Shown in pieces: positions 35,756 through 44,742 of a stretch of 44,742 nt of DNA. Made by a program: the position numbers and the translations under genes. The notes beneath the pieces are model-generated. The model was given only the letters and a program-made list of their open reading frames with translations. It had not been told where the DNA came from and did not search any database. Source of the DNA: Synechococcus sp. UW140 (lineage in GTDB: Bacteria; Cyanobacteriota; Cyanobacteriia; PCC-6307; Cyanobiaceae); NCBI GenBank assembly GCA_945860085.1, contig CAMAPJ010000011.1, positions 1 to 44,742 on the forward strand, given 5' to 3'. Positions within the stretch are counted from its first letter, which is position 1. Every line of letters starts with the position of its first letter.

Positions 35756-36577
35756 TCAGTTGAACAGATCGGGATCAGACTGGCTGATTTCGTCCCAGAA
35801 GGACTGAAAATTCAACCAACCGGCCTGGGAACCGGCCGTATTCTCGCGGGTGTAGGTGGCCCATTCCGGCCGGATCAGCTTTGGCGTGCCCGCCGCCTGC
35901 GCCAGGAGCTGGGCCTGACAGCATCGCTCCATCGCTAGGAACCAGAAGGCTGCCGCATCTACGCTCTCTCCCACCGTGAAGAGGCCATGGTTCTGATGAA
36001 TAGCGGCTTTGCCGCTGCCAAACTGACGGGCAAATGTGCGCCCCGCTTCCAGTTCAAACACGACCTTGCCGCCATCTTCCTCAATCAGGACGTGGTCATT
36101 GAAAAACGCGCAGGCATCCTGGGTGATGGGATCCAGTAGGCGGCCAAGGGAGGCAAACGCCTTGCCGTAGGGGGAGTGGGCGTGGGCGGCCGCATTGATA
36201 TCCGGCCTGGCCTCATGCACGGCGGCATGCAGAACAAAAGCGGCGCGATTGACGGGCCGGTTGCCATGGACCACCTCACCGGCATGGTTCACCAGAATCA
36301 GGTCACTAACCCGAATTTGCCGGAAGGACAGGGCAAAGGGATTGACCCAGAAATGGTCCAGATATTCCGGATCGCGCACGGTGATGTGGCCGGCAACGCC
36401 TTCACCGAAGCCCGAGCGCCCAAACACCCGCAGGGCGCCGGCCAGGTGGCTGAGCCGATAGCGCCGTTCTTCGGCAACGGTTTCAAAGACGGGCGGGCTC
36501 TGGTGGATTAGGGCTTGGGGAACGAGCGCGACGCCGTTGATCCGGCGCGGCAGCCCTGGGTTCGCTGTCGCTGCCAT
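35756..36577 (-). CDS. Class II aldolase/adducin family protein
   Basis: Zinc-dependent aldolase or epimerase fold, cytosolic, 273 residues. The metal-site histidines are in AAAHAHSPYGKAF (His-x-His) and HQNHGLFTVG, with the catalytic acidic residue probably in AAVHEARPD. The early motif GFGEGVAGHITVRDPEYLDH is typical of members related to decarboxylases or adducin-like domains. Substrate is unknown. It diverges from the lipoprotein gene. Confidence 0.9.
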   Translation of the reverse strand: MAATANPGLPRRINGVALVPQALIHQSPPVFETVAEERRYRLSHLAGALRVFGRSGFGEGVAGHITVRDPEYLDHFWVNPFALSFRQIRVSDLILVNHAGEVVHGNRPVNRAAFVLHAAVHEARPDINAAAHAHSPYGKAFASLGRLLDPITQDACAFFNDHVLIEEDGGKVVFELEAGRTFARQFGSGKAAIHQNHGLFTVGESVDAAAFWFLAMERCCQAQLLAQAAGTPKLIRPEWATYTRENTAGSQAGWLNFQSFWDEISQSDPDLFN

Positions 36578-36723
36578 GGCGGCCTGGCTCGAGGTGATAA
36601 GGCTTCTGAGTCTGCCAGCTGTGGCTGGCTCGCCCTAGGGCGCTTTGGGGTTGTTGACTTAGGTTGGATTTCATGCGAGCCATGCCTGCTGGGAAGCCAC
36701 TGCACGGCCAACGCCCTTGGGTC

Positions 36724-36740
36724 CTCTCTAGAGAGATCTC
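36724..36740. promoter_or_regulatory. Overlapping palindromes upstream of the lipoprotein gene
   Basis: CTCTCTAGAGAG (36724-36735) is a perfect 12-bp palindrome and overlaps GAGATCTC (36733-36740). They lie about 50-65 bases before the lipoprotein ATG in a 210-base divergent gap. Operator function is a guess. Confidence 0.35.
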
Positions 36741-36788
36741 CCCTGTGAGCCGCCCGGTCCGCTCCCATCCCAGGGCCGGCCTTTGCTG

Positions 36789-37442
36789 ATGACCCCGCGC
36801 GCGATTGCCCTCCTACTGCTCCTGGCCCTCCTGGGCGGTTGCCAGGCTGGGAGTCCCCTTAGCCCGAAGGGCCGGCAGCGTTGCGCCGCCCAGGTGGCCA
36901 GCGAAGCCAATAGCCTGCTGCGGCCCTTGCGCTACGGCCAGTGCCTGCTCTCGATTGAGTCAGTGCTGGAGCGGGAACGGGCCGAGGCCGAGATTCACAA
37001 GCGGGCAGCGGAGCGCCGCAAGCGGGCTGCTTGTTATGCCAACCAGGCGGAAGTCAAGAGCCTGACGCAGGCCTTGAAGGTCACTCAAGAGCGCTTGGCC
37101 AGGCTCCGGGCTGCGCCCTATGTGGAATCGGAGCGGCCCCAGCGGCTGGATCCTGATCTGCAGCGTCGCTTTGCTTCCTATGACCAGGAGCTGGATCAGG
37201 AGCGCTACGAGACCGCCCTGGCCCAATGGCAACAGGGGGAATCGCAGCGCCACCAGAGCTGGCAGGCTGAACGCAACCACAGCATCAGCGAGGAACAGGG
37301 CAATCTGGTCACCATCGGGCGCCGGTTGAACCAAATCAACCCGGCTCTGTTTGCTCCCCCTGGTGCCATGGGCCCGCCGCCCGTGCTCAATCAGCAGGCC
37401 TATGGCCAGGCGATTGCCTGCCAGCTGGAGCCGTTGCGGTGA
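36789..37442 (+). CDS. Predicted lipoprotein with coiled-coil segment
   Basis: A 217-residue protein from the ATG at 36789; a TTG two codons earlier is in frame. The signal peptide ends in a lipobox, LLGGC, so it is probably anchored by lipid at Cys18. The mature chain is rich in Glu, Arg and Gln and likely helical (IESVLERERAEAEIHKRAAE, then VKSLTQALKVTQERLARLRA), with Cys pairs near its start and end. I do not recognise a family. Its stop overlaps the GTG of the next gene (GTGA), so the two are coupled. Confidence 0.75.
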   Translation: MTPRAIALLLLLALLGGCQAGSPLSPKGRQRCAAQVASEANSLLRPLRYGQCLLSIESVLERERAEAEIHKRAAERRKRAACYANQAEVKSLTQALKVTQERLARLRAAPYVESERPQRLDPDLQRRFASYDQELDQERYETALAQWQQGESQRHQSWQAERNHSISEEQGNLVTIGRRLNQINPALFAPPGAMGPPPVLNQQAYGQAIACQLEPLR

Positions 37443-38020
37443 GGGGGCCTGGCTGGCTGGTGTTGGTTTTGGGCAGCGCCTGGTTCGGGTCCCCGGCAGG
37501 GGCCCAGTTGTCAGCGGCGCAGATGTCAGCGGCGCAGATGCCAACGGCGCAGGTGCCAGCAGCGCAGGTGCCAGCAGCGCAGATGTCAGCGCCAGTGCCC
37601 TTGTCTCTGGCCCAGTCGACGCCATTTTCTGCGCCCCTAGTGCTGCCCCCGTTCCTGCTGCCGCCGCCGCCGCCGCCGCCGGTTCTGCCTGAACTGGCGA
37701 CGCCTCGGCCTCCAGACGCCAACTCCTTTGAGCTGGTCCGGTGTGTCGCCAATCTCGGCCAGGTTGGTTGTGCTGCCAGGCTCTATGCCCAGCTTCTGTG
37801 CGACAACATCGGCCTACAAACTCCCTTGAGCCAATTGCATCAGAGCCTGCAAATGTCCTTTGAGCAGGCGGCCATTGATTTTCAAGGCATTACACCTTCA
37901 AGCATCGAAACGGCAGCGGTGCGCTATTATACGCCGCAAATATGCCCGCTCAAAAGTGAGAAAATCATCGATTTAATGCAGCGCCAGGGGCCGGCCAGTC
38001 AGGCCCACTCCCTGCCTTGA
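37439..38020 (+). CDS. Secreted protein with Ala/Gln pentapeptide repeats
   Basis: A 193-residue protein starting at a GTG that overlaps the previous stop by four bases. Signal peptide LVLVLGSAWFGSPAGA. It is followed by pentapeptide repeats (LSAAQ, MSAAQ, MPTAQ, VPAAQ, VPAAQ) from a 15-bp array, then a Pro-rich stretch with a run of eight Pro (PPPPPPPP). The C-terminal 100 residues look globular with four Cys (LVRCVANLGQVGCAARLYAQ, LLCDNIG, PQICPLK). The layout suggests a short secreted domain on a flexible stalk. Family unknown. Confidence 0.7.
   Translation: MRGPGWLVLVLGSAWFGSPAGAQLSAAQMSAAQMPTAQVPAAQVPAAQMSAPVPLSLAQSTPFSAPLVLPPFLLPPPPPPPVLPELATPRPPDANSFELVRCVANLGQVGCAARLYAQLLCDNIGLQTPLSQLHQSLQMSFEQAAIDFQGITPSSIETAAVRYYTPQICPLKSEKIIDLMQRQGPASQAHSLP
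37508..37597. repeat. 15-bp tandem repeat encoding (L/M/V)(S/P)AAQ
   Basis: Five full 15-bp units from 37508 to 37582 (for example GTGCCAGCAGCGCAG at 37553-37567) and a partial sixth to 37597. All are in the frame of the secreted protein at 37439. Confidence 0.9.
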
Positions 38021-39627
<1,607 letters not shown>

Positions 39628-39699
39628 GCTCAACACCCCTCCATCTGCCAAGTTGTCCAGCCAACCCGTCCCTCACGCCCCTCGCCAGCTCTCGCCCCG

Positions 39700-41433
39700 A
39701 TGGAACTGACCCTCTGGACCTACGAAGGCCCGCCCCATGTGGGTGCCCTGCGCATCGCCGCCTCGATGGAGGGGGTGCACTACGTGCTGCATGCCCCCCT
39801 GGGGGGCACCTACGCCGATCTGCTGTTCACGATGATCGAGCGGCGCGATCGCCGTCCGCCCGTCACCTACACCACTTTCCAGGCCCGGGACCTGGGGGGT
39901 GATACGGCCGAATTGGTCAAACGTTCGATCACTGAAGCCGTGGCGCGCTTCAAGCCGGAGGCCCTGCTAGTGGGCGAAAGCTGCACGGCCGAGTTGATCC
40001 AGGACCAGCCCGGAGCCCTGGCGGCCGGCATGGATCTTGGTGGGGTGCCGATGGTGAGTTTGGATCTGCCCGCCTATTCCAAGAAGGAAAACTGGGGCGC
40101 GGCCGAAACCATGTATCAGCTGGTTCGCGGCCTGCTCAAAGATCAAATTCCGGCGCCTGGGTTCAGCAAGCCTGATCCCACGGCTTGGCGCAGTGAAGGG
40201 CGCCGGCCGCGGGTCAACCTGCTCGGCCCCAGCCTGCTCGGGTTCCGCTGCCGCGATGACGTGCGCGAGATCACCGGCCTGCTGGCGGAGCACGGCATTG
40301 ATGTCCATGTGGTGGCGCCCCTAGGGGCCCGGCCGGCGGATCTGATGCGTCTACCCCAGGCCGATCTCAATGTCTGCCTCTATCCGGAACTGGCCGGGCC
40401 GGTGTGCAGCTGGCTGGAGCGCAGTTTTGGCATGGCGGTCGTGCGCACCGTGCCGATCGGCGTGGGGGCCACCCTGCAGTTCCTCGCCGAATTGAGCGAG
40501 CGCCTCGGGCTGGAGCTCAATCTTGCCGGCGAAGCGGATCGCCGCTCACGGCTGCCCTGGTATTCCCGCTCGGTCGATTCCACTTACCTCACGGGCAAGC
40601 GGGTGTTTATCTTCGCCGATGCCACCCATGCGATCGCCGCCGCCCGCATCGCCAGCAAGGAGTTGGGATTCACGGTGGTGGGGTTGGGCAGCTATAGCCG
40701 CGAACAGGCCCGGGAGGTGCGCGCTGCGGCCGAGGAGCTGGGCCTGGAGGCCCTGATCTCCGACGATTACCTGGTGGTGGAAAAGGCCATGGCCGAGGCG
40801 GCGCCAGAACTGGTGCTTGGCACCCAGATGGAACGCCACAGCGCCAAGCGGCTGGGCCTGCCCTGTGCGGTGATTAGTTCACCACTGCATGTGCAGGATG
40901 TGCCGGCCCGCTATGCGCCCCAGATGGGCTGGGAGGGGGCGAATGTGATCTTTGATTCCTGGGTGCACCCCCTGATGATGGGCCTGGAGGAACACCTGAT
41001 CGGCATGTTCCGGCACGACTTCGAGTTTGTCGATGGCCACCTCAGCCACTTGGAGGGGGCCAGTGCGCCAGCCCTCGCCGCAACAGCTCCCTCTGGAACC
41101 GCTGCTGCTGCAACAGCTGCGTTTGCAGCCGCATCGGCAGTCAACTCGATCGCTCCCACCGCCACCGGGGCCAATCCCAGGCTCGCCACGGCGCCTGGGG
41201 CTGCGGCCAGTCAGGACAACGGCAGTGTCTTCACGGCGGGCTCCGTTTCGGCGGGGGGAGGCCAGGAACTGGGCTTGCACTGGAGCGCCAGCGGAGAGGC
41301 CGAACTCAGCCGCATCCCCTTTTTCGTTCGCGGCAAGGTGCGCCGCAACACTGAGGCCTATGCCCGCGACCGCGGTGTGAGCACGATCACCGAGGAAGTT
41401 CTCTATGACGCCAAGGCCCACTTCAGCCGATGA
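39700..41433 (+). CDS. chlB: Light-independent protochlorophyllide reductase subunit B (Asp36 replaced by Gly)
   Basis: B subunit of the DPOR catalytic core, related to NifK; it contributes to the iron-sulfur cluster and the protochlorophyllide site. The N-terminus [20 protein letters not shown] is canonical. In known structures Asp36, within the HAPQGDTYADLL segment, is the fourth ligand of the 4Fe-4S cluster. Here that segment reads [12 protein letters not shown]: residue 36 is Gly (codon GGC at 39805-39807). The rest of the catalytic domain looks normal ([33 protein letters not shown]). The 577-residue length exceeds the usual 510-540. The excess is an Ala/Ser/Thr/Gly-rich linker at about residues 447-522, before the C-terminal domain ([20 protein letters not shown]). 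Confidence 0.96.
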   Translation: MELTLWTYEGPPHVGALRIAASMEGVHYVLHAPLGGTYADLLFTMIERRDRRPPVTYTTFQARDLGGDTAELVKRSITEAVARFKPEALLVGESCTAELIQDQPGALAAGMDLGGVPMVSLDLPAYSKKENWGAAETMYQLVRGLLKDQIPAPGFSKPDPTAWRSEGRRPRVNLLGPSLLGFRCRDDVREITGLLAEHGIDVHVVAPLGARPADLMRLPQADLNVCLYPELAGPVCSWLERSFGMAVVRTVPIGVGATLQFLAELSERLGLELNLAGEADRRSRLPWYSRSVDSTYLTGKRVFIFADATHAIAAARIASKELGFTVVGLGSYSREQAREVRAAAEELGLEALISDDYLVVEKAMAEAAPELVLGTQMERHSAKRLGLPCAVISSPLHVQDVPARYAPQMGWEGANVIFDSWVHPLMMGLEEHLIGMFRHDFEFVDGHLSHLEGASAPALAATAPSGTAAAATAAFAAASAVNSIAPTATGANPRLATAPGAAASQDNGSVFTAGSVSAGGGQELGLHWSASGEAELSRIPFFVRGKVRRNTEAYARDRGVSTITEEVLYDAKAHFSR

Positions 41434-41446
41434 GGATTTCCCCTGA

Positions 41447-42508
<1,062 letters not shown>

Positions 42509-42548
42509 TGGTTGCTGAGAGCTGGGCTCGCCCGGTTCAATTGCGCTC

Positions 42549-42573
42549 AAGGGGCTCTTTAGGGGCCCTTTTT
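42549..42573 (+). terminator. Rho-independent terminator after chlL
   Basis: AAGGGGCTC (42549-42557) pairs with GGGCCCTTT (42563-42571) with two G-T wobbles around TTTAG, followed by TT and an A. It lies 40 bases past the chlL stop. Confidence 0.7.
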
Positions 42574-42601
42574 AGCGTTCAGCGAGTAGCCAAAATAATT
42601 G

Positions 42602-42709
42602 CAAGGCTGTTAATCTCTACAAGGCTTTTAATCTCTACAAGGCTTTTAATCTGTACAAGGCTGTTAATCTGTGCAAACCTGTTAATCTGTGCAAACCTGT
42701 TGATCTGCA
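42602..42709. repeat. 18-bp tandem repeat array between chlL and the LysR-like gene
   Basis: Six 18-bp units, starting at 42602, 42620, 42638, 42656, 42674 and 42692. The first reads CAAGGCTGTTAATCTCTA and the fifth CAAACCTGTTAATCTGTG. Neighbouring units differ by few bases and the changes drift along the array, as expected from stepwise duplication. There are no unique spacers, so it is not a CRISPR. It ends 20 bases from the 3' end of the LysR-like gene. Confidence 0.95.
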
Positions 42710-42728
42710 TGCGGGGGACGATCGCTAA

Positions 42729-43655
42729 TTAAACTAATTCCGCGATTTCGTTGGTGGTTGTCTCTGCCAGATTGCCGTCTAGGACGCATAGCTCTGCTCT
42801 TGTTGAGGCTAGCGCAGAGAGGCGATTACGCAGAAAGTCACTAAGCCGTTGAATTTGGTCAAACTGTGCAAATTCCCTACGCACCACTACGGCGTCTCCC
42901 ACTTCTATCGGTAGCCTTAGGGGCAAAATCCGAAAGCTATCTCCATAAAGTGGCAGTGAAAGTGGTGATGCAAAGCCAACCACGAGATCTTCGATCGTAA
43001 CTTGGCTGGATGCGATGGTTTTCGTTTGGCATGCTGAAGTGGACGCATGAGTACTGAGACCACAGTCAATTAATACTTGTTGGAATTTTGGAAAAGCGTT
43101 GTCAGGGAGCGGCAGCAGGGGATAACGAGCAACAGCTGCGAATGTGAGTGCATTGCCCAGCTCTAATAACGGATGCCCAGCTTTGACAACTAAGTACATG
43201 GGCATTTTGCTGAGGCGGATTGCGGTAAGCTCTGGATTATCTTCAGGAACATCTGGATAGGATGCAACCCAGGCATCAATGATACGCTCTTTGAGTAATT
43301 GTAGGGGGCGATGATATTCCAGAAAGTTTAAATTTCCGGCGATCCAGCCTGCTGGCGGTGGTGTGCAAAGCAGCGGTCCCGACCAATGTTGCGCGTCAAG
43401 CCGTAGAAGGTTGTTGTCATCGCCGCTAAAGCGCACATGTTGATGGACTCTGCGTTCAAGATTTAATAGATTTTGATTGCCAATAACATGCCATTCGGCA
43501 TTTATCCTCTCTAGGGAAATATCAAAGACATGGGCGCATTTTCTGCTGTTTCTGCTGACAGTGGTTTGATGTTGATTGAACTTGGAAGCCACATTATGTC
43601 CTGTCCTCAGCCATAACAGGCCATCTAGTGAGGCTAGGCACGCTTGATCGATCAT
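42729..43655 (-). CDS. LysR-like transcriptional regulator
   Basis: A 308-residue protein resembling a group of LysR-type regulators found in picocyanobacteria. An N-terminal helix-turn-helix is visible (LRTGHNVASKFNQHQTTVSR). A periplasmic-binding-like effector domain follows: DAQHWSGPLLCTPPPAGWIA, then RIIDAWVASYPDVPEDNPEL, RLSKMPMYLVVKAGHPLLEL and ARYPLLPLPDNAFPKFQQVL. Its composition is distinctly AT-rich (25 G/C in the 60 bases from 43501), unlike the chl genes beside it, and it adjoins a transposase gene, so it may be acquired. Target and ligand are unknown. Confidence 0.75.
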   Translation of the reverse strand: MIDQACLASLDGLLWLRTGHNVASKFNQHQTTVSRNSRKCAHVFDISLERINAEWHVIGNQNLLNLERRVHQHVRFSGDDNNLLRLDAQHWSGPLLCTPPPAGWIAGNLNFLEYHRPLQLLKERIIDAWVASYPDVPEDNPELTAIRLSKMPMYLVVKAGHPLLELGNALTFAAVARYPLLPLPDNAFPKFQQVLIDCGLSTHASTSACQTKTIASSQVTIEDLVVGFASPLSLPLYGDSFRILPLRLPIEVGDAVVVRREFAQFDQIQRLSDFLRNRLSALASTRAELCVLDGNLAETTTNEIAELV

Positions 43656-43791
43656 GCTTTAGCTAGAATCCAATTTTTGATGCCTATGGGTATTCTAGTC
43701 TTAGCAAAACCAAAAAGCTACTTGATTAGGCAGCAACCTCCGCAGAACAGCGGCAGGCCGCCAAAGTGGTACAAGAATACCAGCACCGGCC

Positions 43792-44658
43792 ATGTCCGCC
43801 AACCGCATCCAGTTTCAGCCAGGGATGTCCCTTCCCCAGTTCATGGAGCTCTACGGCACAGAAGAGAAGTGCGAGGCCGCCCTTGAGCAGGTTCGTTGGC
43901 CAGAGGGGCTTATCTGTCCTCGATGCGGAGATAAAGAGCATGGCCTGGTTTATGGTCGACGCCATAAGCGGCATCAATGTCGACAGTGTCGACATCAAGC
44001 GACCCTCACCGCCGGAACAGTGATGGAGGCCACCAAGCTGCCGCTGACGACATGGTTCCTGGCCTTCTATTTGATCGGCCAGGCCAAAACGGGGATTTCC
44101 TCGCTGGCACTCATGCGTCAGCTTGGTGTGCACTACCGAACGGCATGGCTGACTCACAGCAAGATCACGGAGGCCATGTGCGAGCGCGAGCGTGCCTATC
44201 CGCTTCGTGGAAAGGTTCCAATCGTCGCAGCGGTCTCTTTGGATAACGCGGGGCACCCGCTGCATGTGAAACTGGCAACTGTGCCGACCTTCTCCTTTGC
44301 CGCCATTGCCGATTGGAGTCAAGCGGCCCTGGCCCGTGGTTGTGAGGTGATCAGCGACGGTCTAGCTTGCTTCCGTGCTGTGGCCGAAGTGGGTTGCTTT
44401 CATCAGCCCGTGATTGTGAATGGAAGGCATCCGAATGAGATGACTGAATTTCGCTGGATTAATACGGTGCTCAGCAATCTGAAGACCAGTTTCAGCGGGA
44501 CATTCCACGCTCTGCGGTTTGACAAGTATTCCGATCGCTACCTGGGTGCATTCAGCTACCGTTTCAATCGGCGATTCAATCTTGCAGCGATGACCGAGCG
44601 AGTGCTGCATGCTGTCTGCCAAATCACAGCACGGCCAGAGCTGCTGCGGCGCGATTGA
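43792..44658 (+). pseudogene. IS1595-family transposase lacking the first catalytic Asp segment
   Basis: An open frame of 288 residues from the ATG at 43792. An N-terminal zinc ribbon (ICPRCGDKEHG and HQCRQCRHQA) is followed by WFLAFYLIGQAKTGISSLAL and RQLGVHYRTAWL, all typical of IS1595/ISXO2 transposases. The DDE domain retains the second Asp (VISDGLACFRAVAEVG) and the C-terminal FRWINTVLSNLKTSFSGTFH and AFSYRFNRRF. The segment that normally lies between the 'ER-x-Y-x-L-x-G' helix and 'KVPFVAAVS', carrying VxxDDAYLGGE, is missing. Here ERAYPLRG joins directly to KVPIVAAVS. The frame is intact, but the enzyme should be catalytically dead. No clear terminal inverted repeats were found. Confidence 0.85.
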
Positions 44659-44671
44659 GCGCTCGCTGATT

Positions 44672-44686
44672 GAACCCGAAGGGTTC
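44672..44686. other. Hairpin just after the transposase gene
   Basis: GAACCC (44672-44677) pairs with GGGTTC (44681-44686) around GAA, 13 bases past the transposase stop. It may be a terminator or part of the element's end. The window stops before any matching left end can be judged. The remaining bases to 44742 show no gene. Confidence 0.4.
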
Positions 44687-44742
44687 GAAGGGGAATGACC
44701 TTGCGTCAGGCGACCGGCCTTACTTGGCCAGGCTCACCGGGG

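Noticed and set aside
42602-42709. CRISPR-like array of six 18-bp units
   Set aside because: The units are directly adjacent with no unique spacers and drift gradually, and there are no cas genes. It is a tandem repeat.
44660-44700. tRNA-like arm (GAACCC-GAA-GGGTTCGA) after the transposase
   Set aside because: Only one stem is present; no acceptor, anticodon or D arm can be built around it.

Overview
The window looks like chromosomal DNA from a high-GC unicellular alpha-cyanobacterium of the Cyanobium/Synechococcus type. The evidence is a full light-independent protochlorophyllide reductase set (chlN-chlB-chlL), a Ycf51 homologue, a DUF4332 protein, an SLH-OprB porin, cytochrome c6, a Nif11-type peptide, and copies of the cyanobacterial octamer GCGATCGC (for example at 6092, 14535, 39845 and 40630). 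Species cannot be fixed from this window. Most of it is very GC-rich: the 60-base line at 15121 has 44 G/C. The porin, the antiporter and the right end are clearly more AT-rich: the line at 34801 has 28 G/C and the line at 43501 has 25.

Layout. 1-2881: tandem repeats, then an SOS mutagenesis pair umuD-umuC on the minus strand. A cyanobacterial-type LexA box lies 26 bases upstream of umuD, inside the end of an unknown gene. 3402-5126: outer-membrane porin. 5170-7828: minus-strand run ROK sugar kinase, proA, folB. 8001-12845: giant TamB-like gene, divergent from the plus-strand run Ycf51, DUF4332, small secreted protein, CocE-type hydrolase, DUF3887 protein, glgB, hemE, NAD-dependent epimerase, petJ. 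22215-24078: three unknown, mostly secreted proteins. 24329-26947: clpB. 27040-31674: tightly overlapped minus-strand operon DUF1499, metallophosphoesterase, SMC-like ATPase, with a Nif11 peptide and recQ beside it. 34054-38020: cation/proton antiporter, class II aldolase, lipoprotein and a repeat-bearing secreted protein. 38302-42508: chlN-chlB-chlL. 42574-44742: an accessory-looking end with a repeat array, a LysR-like regulator and a damaged IS1595-type transposase.

Three points stand out. First, ChlB has Gly at residue 36, where the family carries the Asp that is the fourth ligand of the ChlN-ChlB iron-sulfur cluster, while the three ChlN cysteines are intact. Second, the IS1595-type transposase has lost, in frame, the segment that carries the first catalytic Asp. 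Third, short tandem arrays with units of 12, 14, 15, 18 or 89 bp recur throughout the window. Those inside genes have units divisible by three and become peptide repeats, and one array multiplies the possible start codons of folB. The best candidate for a little-described system is the translationally coupled DUF1499/phosphoesterase/ATPase operon next to recQ and a Nif11 peptide. Its joint function is inference only.

No rRNA, tRNA or CRISPR array was found. All family calls are from reading the sequence by eye; no database search was run.
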